This document shows positions 47,438-57,235 of a DNA stretch of 64,000 bases, in pieces. Numbering within the stretch: position 1 is the first letter of the stretch; every line of letters starts with the position of its first letter. A program made the position numbers and the translations under genes. The notes under the pieces were generated by a model. The model ran no database searches and was not told the DNA's origin. It saw nothing but the letters and a program-made list of their open reading frames with translations. The stretch is from the NCBI GenBank assembly GCA_963807155.1, contig CAWEAZ010000031.1, positions 372,001 to 436,000 of the forward strand, in the 5' to 3' direction. This DNA is from JACCZX01 sp963807155. Its GTDB lineage: Bacteria > Pseudomonadota > Gammaproteobacteria > Burkholderiales > Burkholderiaceae_F.

Positions 47438-47459
47438 GTGCGCGATGAAAGTCGCGCAC
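47438..47459. other. Perfect 8-bp hairpin upstream of the DUF4124-like gene
   Basis: GTGCGCGA and TCGCGCAC enclose a six-base loop, with no T-run after either side. A weaker GCGCC/GGCGC hairpin followed by TTATT (47407-47425) may terminate the preceding gene. Confidence 0.45.
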
Positions 47460-47525
47460 ATTCCCGCCACGATTGCTGCTGATCTCAGCGCGTGACGTTG
47501 CGGCATAACCTCTTTTCATTCGTGC

Positions 47526-47975
47526 ATGTTGGTGGCTGGCGCGGTCGTCAACGATGCTAGCGCGCAGCAGATGCAGGTACAGCGCTGCGAAGCGAAAGAC
47601 GGCACCGTCACCTATTCGAATCGTGAATGCCCGGCGGGTACCAAGCCGGTGCGCAAGGTCGATACGTCGCCCCCAGTCCGCGTGTCTGATCAGCAAGCTG
47701 CTAAAGATCGCGCCAAAAAAGACGTGGCCGAAGTCAAGCAGCTAGAGAAAGAGCAAAAGAAACAGGCTGCCGAAGAAAAACGCACTGCTGAAAAGCGTGA
47801 GAAGGCCGAAGCAAAAGTGGTTGACCGATGCGAGCGAGCGCGTCGTGACCTTGCACGAGCGATCGAGACGCGCAACAAAGTGGACACCCGCGCCGCGACG
47901 ATCGAGCAAATGCAGAAAGCCAGTCAGGAAGTCAGCAAACGCGAAGCGGAATTGCCGAAGGCGTGTCCGACATAG
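47526..47975 (+). CDS. DUF4124-like periplasmic protein with a charged coiled-coil
   Basis: A 149-residue protein. After a hydrophobic MLVAGAVVNDASA signal-like segment, the mature part begins QQMQVQRCEAKDGTVTYSNR and ECPAGTKPVRKVD, the DUF4124 pattern (a short beta domain with conserved DGxVTYSD). Residues 55-140 are highly charged Lys/Glu/Ala helices, probably coiled-coil. The n-region of the signal peptide is missing from this frame; a TTG at 47499 in another frame reads MRHNLFSFV, so another one-base shift upstream is plausible. Confidence 0.6.
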   Translation: MLVAGAVVNDASAQQMQVQRCEAKDGTVTYSNRECPAGTKPVRKVDTSPPVRVSDQQAAKDRAKKDVAEVKQLEKEQKKQAAEEKRTAEKREKAEAKVVDRCERARRDLARAIETRNKVDTRAATIEQMQKASQEVSKREAELPKACPT

Positions 47976-47989
47976 CCGCACTCCTTCCC

Positions 47990-49688
47990 CTAGCGCGACA
48001 CCGCCGCCGAGCGTTGCGCCGACTCGTGGCGGCACTTTGCAAACAGATCGAGAGCTCGGTCTCTGTCGGGTGTTTCAACGTCGAGAACGCCGGCAATCGA
48101 GTGAAATAAGTAGTCGTGACTGACGTCGTGGCGAGCGCGCTGACGGAGGCAGGACACATCGATGTTGCGATGGCGTACGAATTCCGGCGACATCCACCAC
48201 AGCATCGGCACTTCGAGCTGCTCCTTCGGCGCAATCGCGTACGGCATGCCGTGCAGATACAGCCCGCGCTCTCCCAGCGATTCACCGTGATCCGATACGT
48301 ACACCATTGCAACGTCGTATCGATCGCGCTGCTGCTCGAGAAACGCGATCACGCGCGCAAGAACGTGGTCGGTGTAGCGCAACGCGTTGTCGTACGCATT
48401 GACGATCTGTTGCTGGGTGCATTGATGCAGTGCGTCGGTCTGGCACGCAGGCTCGAAGCGCGCGAACTCAGTAGGATAGCGTCGGTAGTAGGCAGGACCG
48501 TGATTACCGAGCTGATGAAGGACGACGAACAGGTCGGAGCGCGGCTGGCGCACCAGCGCTTCCATTCCGTGCAGCAAGACTTCATCGAAGCAGTGACCAG
48601 ATGTACATAGGTCGGGCACATTCGCATCGTTGAAGGTATGTACCTCTAAGCCGGTGCATACCCCTTTGCAGCCGCTCTGATTGTCGCGCCACACGACGCG
48701 AATTCCGGCACGTGCGAGTTGCTGCGGCAGCGATTCACGCCGGAGAATTTTCGCCTCATCGTATGAACGCCGGCCGAAAGGCGAGAACATGCACGGCAAC
48801 GACACTTCGGTTGACGTTCCGCATGCGCGCGCGCGCGGGAAGTTGATGATGTCGAGCTTTGCAAGCTCCGGGTTCGTATCGCGCGCATAGCCGTTTAGCG
48901 AAAAGTTCGCAGCTCGCGCGGTTTCACCTACAACAAATACGAACAGGACGGGACGTTCATTGGCGGCGGCAACAGCAGCAGCGGCCGCGTGAAACCGTCA
49001 CAGGGCCTTCGCGTTCCGCTGTCACATGAACGGCCCGCTGCCGCAGCGCGCGCGCTGTGGACACCAACAAATTGGCCGGCGTCAGCATGTTTCGAATTTC
49101 GGGGTGATTGCGCAGCGTGGGTGCGAAATCCTTGAACCCCAAAAAGGCGACGACCACCGCGGTAATCGCTGGCGATTGCGATGGTGGCCCTGCGGAATGC
49201 GAACGCAGGTCGACTGGGTGCAGCGATTCGGGTAAACGCAACAAGGGCGATCGGTAGAGCCGGCGAGCGGAAGCAGCGTCGCCGCGACATCGATGCCGAC
49301 AAGCTCCACCGCCTCGTGCACATCGGTCTGCAGGACGTTGCGCATCATCGACGTATCGATCACGATGCCGTAGCGAGAGATGTAGTGCGCCACCAAGGCT
49401 GCGATCAACAAGGAAGCGCACAGCACGGGTTTGAGTGTCATTCGGGTCGAGATCGACGCCAGCACGGCGTAGTGCACCGCCGTCAACAGCAGCAGCGTTA
49501 AGACGGCCAAAGACCAGGTCGACGCACTGCTCAGGTCCGACCGAGGAGTACCGCCCGCCAGAACGGAACGTTGTCTGCGATCGCAATGAATAGCCGCGAC
49601 GAAAAGAATCAGTGCTTCCGCGGCAGACAACCGGATGCCAGCGCGCGAGCACGCGCCGAGGATGCACGGCCGACGTGATCGCGCTCAT
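47990..49688 (-). pseudogene. eptA: EptA-family lipid A phosphoethanolamine transferase, multiply frameshifted
   Basis: Adds phosphoethanolamine to lipid A, lowering polymyxin binding. The N-terminal membrane part appears in pieces: VLARWHPVVC, SAAEALILFVAAI, ADNVPFWRAVLLGR, then TLLLLTAVHYAVLASIS, YGIVIDTSMMRNVLQTDVHE. The catalytic domain is continuous from about 48960 to 47990: FVFVVGETARAANFSLNGYA (nucleophile Thr), NPELAKLDIINFPRARACGT, VSLPCMFSPFG, QSGCKGVC, LHQLGNHGPAYYRRYP and VSDHGESLGERGLYLHG (zinc ligands). At least three frame changes (near 49655, 49590 and 48965, possibly more) break it. Full length would be about 560 residues. The start at 49688 overlaps the PAP2 gene. Confidence 0.82.
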
Positions 49689-50381
49689 GTTCGCGTCTTC
49701 TCGCCAACAGCGGGGTAAATAGGAGCGCCGCGGCAAACCAGTCGATCGCCGCAGCCCAGAGGTTGTGGCTTACGAAATGAGCACCCTGAACAACGCGCAC
49801 GGCAGAAAAGGCGGTTCCGACAACGATCGCCGCAATCAATCCGACGCGCGCGAACGCGTGGGCGGTTGATCGCGTGGCCAAGGAAGTACAGCGAGATCAG
49901 CGCAAAACCGGCCGACGCGTGACCACTGGGAAAGCAACGGCCGGCATCAGCGGATGCAACGAACCAGTCGCGACTTACATCGGCAAAGCCGCCATACGCG
50001 CGCAAATCCCACGGGCAGTGATGACTGGTGGTGTATTTCAGTGCCGAAACCATCATCGGGCCGAGGGCCATCGCGAGCACGGCAAGACCAATCGCGCGCT
50101 GTTCATGCGGGTTTTGTCGAATGCGCTCGGTTGCAAAGGCCACGGTTAACGTGCCGAGGGCGATAACCCAGATGGCAATCTTTGCCACGCGGTGGCCGAG
50201 TAGCTCTAGCCAATAGCTGTCGTGCGCCGGGAAGCGCGCAAGCGACTGTGTCGTAAAAGAGTTCGGTGACTGTCCGGTCCAGGCCGCTGTACGAAGCAAG
50301 CCAGGCGAGCAGAACCAGCGCAAGTGGCACGAGGGCCACGTGCAGTGCGAGGGAGATGCGTGACGGAGCGGAGCACAACAA
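49609..50381 (-). pseudogene. PAP2-family lipid phosphatase, frameshifted
   Basis: Membrane phosphatase in three frame segments. From 50381: ISLALHVALVPLALVLLAWL. Then LARFPAHDSYWLELLGHRVA, motif 1 LKYTTSHHCPWDLRAYGG, motif 2 CFPSGHASAGFALISLYFLG. After about 49870, motif 3 VVQGAHFVSHNLWAAAIDWF. The CPWDL variant of motif 1 occurs in PAP2 proteins next to phosphoethanolamine transferases. It may recycle undecaprenyl pyrophosphate or act on the transferase by-product. It sits between the sensor kinase and eptA. Confidence 0.78.
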
Positions 50382-50436
50382 CGGAGGCTAGTTATGCCCG
50401 CGTCAAAGCTACCGTCGTGACCTCGTTAAATTTTCG

Positions 50437-51731
50437 TTAAGTCGACGTGTCGGGAGAGAGATTTAGCGAAAAACACGTCCCAGATTCCGGCGTCGAATCG
50501 ACCGACAGGCGCCAGCCGTTGACCTCCGCTGACTGCTTCGCGATCGCGAGCCCGAGTCCGCGATCCGAAGCCTCCTGTCCCGGCGCGTCGTTCAGGCGTC
50601 CGCGGAAGTAGCGCTCGAATACGAACGGCAAGTCGGCGGCTGCGATGCCGGGCCCATTGTCGGCGATCGTCAGCCCATCGCTATTGCGCCGGACCACACA
50701 AGTTGCGCGCCCGGCGTGCTCGGCAGCGTTTCGCAGTAGATTGCGCAGGATCGTCAACAGCGCATGTCGGTCGCTGACGATGACTTCGTCGCGTGGCACT
50801 TCGTTGAGAAGACGTAGCGACGGCGCGTCACCGTCTTGCGCCAGGCTGCTCCATGCATCTGCGACAAGTTCGTGCAGATCGATGCGCTCCAACTTGCCGC
50901 GTTGACTCGAAGATAACGCGTGCAGCGATTCGATAGTGCTGGCAGCGGCGTCGATCGTCGCCATGGCCCTGTTTAGGCGCGCCCGCTCCTCTGCGGTCAA
51001 CTGTGGCGACAGCGCGGCTAATTCGAGATCGGTCCTGACGGCCGACAATGGCGTGCGCATTTCGTGCGCAATGTTTGCTGCGAACTCGCGCTGCCGCGTC
51101 GCCGCTTGTTCGAGGCTGGAGCGAACGCGGTCGAATGCCGCCAGCAAAGCGGTTTCTTCATTGTCGCTGGAGGTCGATAGCGTCGAGCTTCCTGGCGCCC
51201 AGCGCGCAAGACGCTCAGTCAACCGCTTCAGCGGTGCCACCACCAGCCGCGCCAGCATGTTTGCCAGCACGATGCCCAAACCGATGCACAACGCGCCAAT
51301 GATCAGCAGTTGGGTACCGAAGTCGCGAACCAAGTCCTCGTTCAAGCGTCGCGTCATATTGCACAATTAACCGCCCCAGCGAAGTGGGCGCAACAACAAT
51401 ATGGAATACCTGATCTCCCTCGTATATCCGATGCGGTCCGGCAGACAAGGCACGCGACCGAGCGGGCAAAGAAGCTGTGTCGGCCTGATCACCTGCCAGC
51501 AGCCACGCCGAAAAATTGCCGCCAAGCGCAATCTCTGAAACTCCCGGCGCGGTTTTGAGCTCACCGCTTTCGAGGCGGGCGACCAGCCGTTTGGTTTCCA
51601 GCAGCACGATCTCGTCGACCAGCGTGTCTTCCTGTTCTTCGAGCGACAGATAGGCCAGCACGCCTTGTGCGACGACGAACAGCGCGACTAATGCACCGAG
51701 CGCCCAGCTGATCCTGCCCTGCAGAGCTCAT
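50437..51731 (-). pseudogene. Sensor histidine kinase (PmrB/QseC-like), frameshifted
   Basis: Reconstructed from ATG 51731 (ATGA overlap with the regulator). Helix 1 is ISWALGALVALFVVAQGVLA in a shifted frame, followed by a periplasmic sensor domain of about 110 residues. After another shift near 51360 come helix 2 (LLIIGALCIGLGIVLANML), HAMP, the H-box FAANIAHEMRTPLSAVRTDL, N-box NLLRNAAEHA, G1 IADNGPGI and G2 DRGLGLAIAKQSA. The signal sensed is unknown; the context suggests envelope stress or cationic peptides. Two frame changes, near 51715 and 51360. Confidence 0.82.
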
Positions 51732-52448
51732 GGCGATGCGCCTTCCGGCGCGAAGCCGGTACCCGACGCCGTGCACCGTTTCCAGTCCGTCGTAGCCGGC
51801 GTCGGACAACGCGCGTCGCAATAGATGAATTTGGCTGCGCAACACGTCACTTTCGCGCTCGCCATCCGGCCACAGCAACGCCTCAAGCTCGGCACGCGTC
51901 ACAACTCGCCCCGGATCGCGCAACAAGCAATCGAGAATACGCATGGGGCGTGGGGGCAGACGCACCGGTACGCCCTGCACTGAAACCGACCGCGTGCGGC
52001 GATCCAGACGAAGCGTTCCTGAGATCGCAACATCTTCGACGATCGCACCGGTCGCCCGGCGATGCAGCGCTGCGACCCGCGCCTCAAGCTCGGCCAGCGA
52101 AAACGGTTTCGCAAGGTAATCGTCGGCGCCAAGCGCGAAGCATGCAAGCTTGCTCTCGAGCTCATCGCGCGCGGTCAGAATCAGCACCGGTGTCGCCAAC
52201 GACAGCTCGCGCCGCAGATGATCGAGCACGCGCTTGCCATCCAACCGCGGCAGGCCGAGGTCCAGAACCACTACGTCAAACGTGTCGCTTGCAAGGCGCG
52301 CAACGGCGGCCGCACCGTCGTGGGCTATGTCGACCGAATAACCCTGCAGTTCGAAGAACGTCACGCAATTACGCGCGATCGTTGCTTCGTCCTCGACGAT
52401 CAACACACGACAACTCACCGACTCTTTGCGTACTGCCCGGCCATCCAT
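51728..52448 (-). CDS. OmpR/PhoB-family response regulator (PmrA/QseB-like)
   Basis: Receiver domain with VLIVEDE, phospho-acceptor Asp (about residue 63) in VVVLDLGLPRLDG, Thr in LILTARDE and Lys in DDYLAKPFSLAELEARVAAL. The C-terminal winged-helix has RPMRILDCLLRDPGRVVTRA and SQIHLLRRALSDAGYDGLET, VHGVGYRLRA. The natural stop is the TGA at 51728 after one base shift near 51745 (reading RAPEGASP), giving an ATGA overlap with the kinase; the unshifted frame runs on into the kinase gene. Start could be ATG 52448 or a GTG ten codons later. Confidence 0.88.
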
Positions 52449-52476
52449 ACATCACACTGTTTCACATTTCTCCGAG

Positions 52477-53535
52477 TCATGCGACGGCAGGAAGCAATGC
52501 GAGCGGGTTCCTGACCGCTTCAAATGCATACATCAGCACGTCGGCACCGCAGCGCTGTAGCACGTCTGCGTCACTTAACGTCCGGCGCCACTGTCGCGCG
52601 CCACGCAAGCCCTGAAACAGCCCCAGCATGTGACGCACGATGTGACGCGGAGCAACCCCTGCGCGCGTCTGAGTTTGCAGGTATTGCGTCATCTTCAGCA
52701 CCATTGCTTCGCGCGTCGGCGCCGGCGAAAGATCGCCAAATACCGACGCATCGACTCCCGCAAGCAGATAGGGATCGTGATACGCGGCACGGCCCAGCAT
52801 CACTCCGTCGGCAGCGTCCAAGTGCTCACGAGCGGAGCTCAGCGTTGCAATACCGCCATTCAGCACGAACTGCGCTGATGGAAAATCCTGTTGCAGGCGA
52901 TGGACGCACGAGTAGTCGAGCGGCGGTACTTCGCGGTTCTCTTTCGGGCTGAGCCCTTTCAACCAAGCGCTGCGTGCATGCACGATAAAGACGCGACAGC
53001 CGGCAGCGTGTAACGCACCGACAAAGTCGCGCACGAATCCATAGTCGTCGCGGCGATCGATGCCGATCCGATGCTTCACCGTCACCGGAATCGTCACTGC
53101 GTCCTGAATCGCTTTCACGCAGTCGGCTACCAATGACGGCTCTGCCATCAGGCACGCACCGAACGCGCCGCGCTGCACCCGCTCCGAAGGGCAGCCGCAG
53201 TTGAGGTTGATTTCGTCGTAACCATAGCGCTCCCCGAGTTTCGCTGCGCTCGCCAGCTCGTCGGGCTCGCTCCCGCCCAACTGCAACGACACCGGGTGTT
53301 CGGCAGCATCGAACGCAAGATGTCGCGCGGCATCGCCATGCAACAGCGTGCCGGTGGTCAACATTTCTGTGTATAGCCGTGCCCGTTTGGTTAGCTGGCG
53401 ATGAAAGTACCGACAATGGCGGTCAGTCCATTCCATCATCGGCGCGACGCAAAAACGCCATGAACTCAGTGTTTTATTTTCCACAGAGGCAATGTATTGC
53501 GGCGGTACATTTATTGGCGGCGTCGACAGCACCAC
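52477..53535 (-). CDS. dusA: tRNA-dihydrouridine synthase DusA
   Basis: FMN enzyme reducing uridine 20/20a in the tRNA D-loop. It has FCVAPMMEWTDRHCRYFHRQ, MLTTGTLLHGDAARHLAFDA, LQLGGSEPDELA, the catalytic Cys in INLNCGCPSERVQRGAFGAC, VTVKHRIGIDRRDDYGFVRD and LNGGIATLSSA. The length (352 from ATG 53535) includes about 26 residues before the conserved core; a GTG at 53484 would give a more usual N-terminus. The 262 bases between it and the divergent gene at 53798 show no recognised element. Confidence 0.94.
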   Translation of the reverse strand: MVLSTPPINVPPQYIASVENKTLSSWRFCVAPMMEWTDRHCRYFHRQLTKRARLYTEMLTTGTLLHGDAARHLAFDAAEHPVSLQLGGSEPDELASAAKLGERYGYDEINLNCGCPSERVQRGAFGACLMAEPSLVADCVKAIQDAVTIPVTVKHRIGIDRRDDYGFVRDFVGALHAAGCRVFIVHARSAWLKGLSPKENREVPPLDYSCVHRLQQDFPSAQFVLNGGIATLSSAREHLDAADGVMLGRAAYHDPYLLAGVDASVFGDLSPAPTREAMVLKMTQYLQTQTRAGVAPRHIVRHMLGLFQGLRGARQWRRTLSDADVLQRCGADVLMYAFEAVRNPLALLPAVA

Positions 53536-53797
53536 GCAAACTCAGTTGCGCGCAATTGCTTCGGAAACCGTTAATGCAAATTCTCCGCGCATCGGGTGCC
53601 CGAACGACGCTCTGTAAATCATTGGAATGCGGCGGCACATGACGTGAAAGTAATTCGCGTTCCGTTTCGCGAGTAACCGATCTCATCGTCACAATGTTCT
53701 CATTCTTGCACGACCTCACGCACACCCAGGACTGCGAAGTCCCGTCTCGCACCCCGGAGCCGTAGAGCGCTTGCAGGAGCTTAGTTATATTCTCGCA

Positions 53798-54747
53798 ATG
53801 CGCATTGTTTCCCTGCTCCCAAGCGCCACAGAAATCATCTGTGCACTCGGCCTTCGCGATCACTTGGTCGGCGTTACTCACGAATGCGACTACCCGTCTG
53901 ACGTTTCGCACTTGCCGCGAGTCACACGCACGTTGATCTCGCATGATGCCGGCAGCGCCGACATCGATGCCCTGGTTCGCAACCGCTTGCGCATGCAACA
54001 GGCGCTTTACACGCTCGACATGCCGCTGCTGGAGTCGCTGCGCGCCGATTTGCTCGTCACGCAGGCGCTGTGCGATGTGTGCGCGGTCGCCGACGATGAG
54101 GTGCAGGCGGCTGCAAAGTCGTTGTCGACCCTGCCGCAGGTGGTCAACCTAGCGCCGCGGTCACTCGGCGATGTAATTGATTGCCTGCGGCTGGTCGCCG
54201 ATGCGGCTGGCGTCTCTGCACACGGCCAGCACGTGATCGCAGATCTGCGCGCGCGGGTTGACGCGATTTCGGGACGCAGCGCGGTCGTTCGGAGGCGCCC
54301 GCTCATCGTGCTGCTTGAGTGGCTGGACCCGCCGTTTTCATGCGGCCACTGGACACCCGAACTGGTGGAGCTTGCAGGCGGCGCCGAGTTGCTCGGCCGT
54401 GCGGGCGAGCGATCTCGAACATTGCGCTGGAGTGAAATCGAATCGTCACAGCCGGAAGTGATTTTCATCGCATGCTGTGGCTTCGACACCACGCGGACAC
54501 AACGAGATTTGGTCGCACTCGAAGCCGTGCCGCAGTGGAGCAGGCTGCCCGCCGTGCGCAATGGACGCGTGTACGTCGTCGACGGATCGCAGTATTTCAG
54601 CCGGCCGGGTCGCGACTGGTCGACAGCCTCGAGATTCTGGCGCACGCGCTGCACCCGGATATTCATGACTTACCTGCTCACTTGCCGCGCGCACTCGGCT
54701 TGCGCCAGTTGCGAGGAGCAGACCGTGCGCCAGCGTTAGCCGTGTGA
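53798..54747 (+). pseudogene. BtuF-like cobalamin-binding protein, frameshifted near the C-terminus
   Basis: MRIVSLLPSATEIICALGLR starts a helical-backbone (Peripla_BP_2) protein; HECDYPSDVSHLPRVT is typical of the cobalamin-binding BtuF-like group. It continues with PLIVLLEWLDPPFSCGHWTP and FIACCGFD. After a one-base shift near 54605 the second frame reads RLVDSLEILAHALHPDIHDL to TGA 54747, the expected ending. No signal peptide is seen, so it may be a cytoplasmic relative rather than the transporter's binding protein. It overlaps the next gene (GTGTGA). Confidence 0.78.
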
Positions 54748-55427
54748 ATCGTCAACGTGCGCTGCTGTCCTGGAGTTCCGGCAAGGACAGCGCGTGGGCG
54801 CTTCACGTCTTGCGCGCGCAAGGTGTCCATGTCGCCGGGTTGCTCACGACGTTGAACGAAGCGGTCGACCGCGTGGCGATGCATGCAGTGAGGCGTGAGC
54901 TACTCGAAGCGCAAGCCGATGCCGCGGGTGTGCCGCTTCAGACCGTGGCACTGCCATGGCCGTGCAGCAACGCCGACTATGAGCAGCGCATGGGAGCATT
55001 CATCGAGCGTGCCAAAGCCGATGGCGTTACCCATATCGCTTTCGGCGATTTATTCTTGCAGGAAATCCGCGACTACCGTTTGCGACAGCTCGCTGGCACC
55101 GGCATCGAGCCTCTGTTTCCACTGTGGTGTTCGCCGCAGGACACGCCCGCGCTGGCGCGCGCCATGATTGACGCGGGGCTGCGCGCCGTTCTGACGTGCG
55201 TCGATCCGCGCCAGTTGCCGGCGTCATACGCGGGCAGCACGTTTAACGCGGCGCTGCTGCGAGATCTGCCGGCCACCGTAGACCCGTGCGGCGAACGCGG
55301 TGAATTCCACACGTTCGCGTTTGACGGACCGATGTTCGGACGGGCGATCGAGTTCGAGCCCGGAGAGATCGTCGAGCGCGACGGCTTCTGTTACGCCGAT
55401 CTGTGCGGTGTTTCAGCGCCGGCCTGA
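54744..55427 (+). CDS. Diphthine--ammonia ligase-like ATP pyrophosphatase
   Basis: A 227-residue adenine nucleotide alpha hydrolase starting at GTG 54744, with the PP-loop LLSWSSGKDSAWALHVL, FGDLFLQEIRDYR, and CGERGEFHTFAFDGPMF, the EF-hand-like CGExGEFHT motif of the Dph6 family. Bacteria lack diphthamide, so the true substrate is different; the family often lies beside B12 uptake genes, as here. It converges with btuD. Confidence 0.85.
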   Translation: MNRQRALLSWSSGKDSAWALHVLRAQGVHVAGLLTTLNEAVDRVAMHAVRRELLEAQADAAGVPLQTVALPWPCSNADYEQRMGAFIERAKADGVTHIAFGDLFLQEIRDYRLRQLAGTGIEPLFPLWCSPQDTPALARAMIDAGLRAVLTCVDPRQLPASYAGSTFNAALLRDLPATVDPCGERGEFHTFAFDGPMFGRAIEFEPGEIVERDGFCYADLCGVSAPA

Positions 55428-55484
55428 TCCAGACGTTGCCAGGGCAATAAATAACTGCGCCGTCGCGCTCGCCGCGCAACGCAC

Positions 55485-56197
55485 TCACCGATACGTTGCA
55501 TGCAGATTCTGATCGGTTAATACGTTCGTCGGCGATCCTGCCGCGACGACACTGCCGCGATCGAGCAGAACGAGGCGATCACAGAAGCGAGCGGCCAACG
55601 TGATTTCGTGGAGCACTACGATGACGGTCTGCCCGGAGTCTGCACGTGCGCGCAGGATCTCCATCACTTGCAGTTGGTGGTACGGGTCGAGCTCGGCGAC
55701 TGGCTCATCGGCCAGCAACGCGGCGCCGCTGACCGCGAGGGCTCGCGCGAGCAGAGCACGCGCAAGCTCGCCCCCGGACAGCGTGTCGACGATGCGTTGC
55801 CGCAGATGCAGAGTGTCGGTATCGGTCATCGCTGAAGCGATAGCGGCCGCTCCTTGCGCATCGCGCATTCCCCATGACGTGCGCGTGCGGCAGGCGGCCG
55901 AGCGCGACCAGCCGTTCGACGGTCAGCGGCCATGCCACCGGCCCACGCTGTGCCAAGTACGCCAGTCGTTGCGACAGTTGTTGCGGAGGTAGTGTCTTGC
56001 GCGATTTTCCGTCGTAGCAAACCTGGCCGCGCGTGTAGCCGCGCAGCCCCGCGAGCGCTCGCAGCAAGGTGGACTTGCCGGCACCGTTCGGGCCGACCAG
56101 CCCCAGCAGCTCGCCTGGCTCTGCCACTACGCTGACGTTGTTCAGCAGCGTCGCAGTTGCCGACGGTCACCGTAATGTTATCGGCGGTGATTCGCAT
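55485..56197 (-). pseudogene. btuD: Cobalamin/iron-complex ABC transporter ATPase BtuD, frameshifted
   Basis: Starts MRITADNITVTVG at 56197. A shift near 56155 gives LLNNVSVVAEPGELLGLVGP and Walker A NGAGKST, then SQRLAYLAQRGPVAWPLTVE (Q-loop region). A second shift near 55875 gives VDTLSGGELARALLARALAV (signature), LADEPVAELDPYHQLQVMEI (Walker B) and VLHE (switch His). The present stop at 55485 may itself result from an indel, as the next frame continues GVSVSALRGERDGAVIY. Final gene of the btu operon; ATG overlaps the btuC stop by one base. Confidence 0.82.
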
Positions 56198-57235
56198 CAG
56201 ATCGTTTCGCGGCGCAACCGCAGCACAAGGATCAGAAAAAACGGCGCACCGATCAATGCGGTGACGACGCCCAGCTTGAGTTCAGGCCCCACGGCGATCA
56301 GTCGAATCGCAATATCCGCAGCCAGTACGAGCACCGCACCGGCAAGAGCGCTGGTGAGCAACAGGCGACTCGGCTGATGCGCAACCAACGGCCGCAGCAG
56401 ATGCGGCGCGACCAGACCCGACAAAACCGACCGCTCCTGTTACGGCAACGCCGCTGCCAACGGCCAGTGCTGTGCCGAGCACCAGCATGAATCGGAGCCT
56501 GCCAAGGCGAACACCGAGACTTGACGCGGTGTCTTCGCCCAGGGTCAGCGCGTCGAGTGCGCGTCCGCTCGTTAACAGCAATGCCCAACCGACGATCATC
56601 AACGGCGCTGCAAGTTGCAGATGGCTGATGCTCCGATCGGCAAGCGATCCCATCATCCAGAAAACGATCTCGGTCACCGCGAATGGATTCGGCGCGAGAT
56701 TTAGCGCGAGTGCGGTTGCCGCCGCGGCGAAGCCGTTGATCGCCACGCCCGCGAGGATCAGCGTAAGCGTGCTGGCTTCGCGTCCGGCAAGCGCGTATAG
56801 CAAGACGACCGCGACCAACGCACCTGCGATTCCCGCCAGCGGCAATGCGAGCGGTGCCGCAAATGAAGCACCGCTGTAGAACGCGATGACCGCGCCGAAC
56901 GCCGCGCACGACGACACGCCGATGATGCCCGGCTCGGCGAGCGGGTTGCGCAGCAGGCCTTGTAGCGCCGCGCCGGCCAAACCGAGACTCGCGCCGACCA
57001 ACACAGCGAGCGCTGTGCGCGGCAAGCGCAGCTCGACCAGCACCAATGTTGCGAGCGTCGATTCGCCGCGCATCCACTGCGCGAACGCGGAGCCGACATC
57101 GAGCGGCGCGCGTCCGACCGCGAGTGACACGGCGCACAGTGACAGCAGGACCACGACCAGCGCGCCGATCAGCAACGATGGTGACATCGGCGTCGCGACT
57201 CCACGCGACGAAGCGGTGGCTGCTTGCGCGCTCAT
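56197..57235 (-). pseudogene. btuC: Cobalamin ABC transporter permease BtuC, frameshifted near the C-terminus
   Basis: FecCD-family permease with about ten helices. It starts MSAQAATASSRGVATPMSPS at 57235 (ATGA overlap with btuF) and has ELRLPRTALAVLVGASLGLA, GAALQGLLRNPLAEPGIIGV, FWMMGSLADRS and LGEDTASSLGVRLGRLRFML. At about 56415 a one-base shift changes VGFVGSG into GLVAPHLLRPLVAHQPSRLL, restoring the conserved C-terminal GFVGLVxPHxxR motif and final helices. Total about 346 residues. Confidence 0.87.

Noticed and set aside
53536..53797. A riboswitch or promoter in the gap between dusA and the BtuF-like gene
   Set aside because: The expected cobalamin blocks (CCGGxxCUGCCCCCGCAAC and the GGAGACCGGCC end) are absent here, unlike at 60.2 kb; no other clear element was seen.
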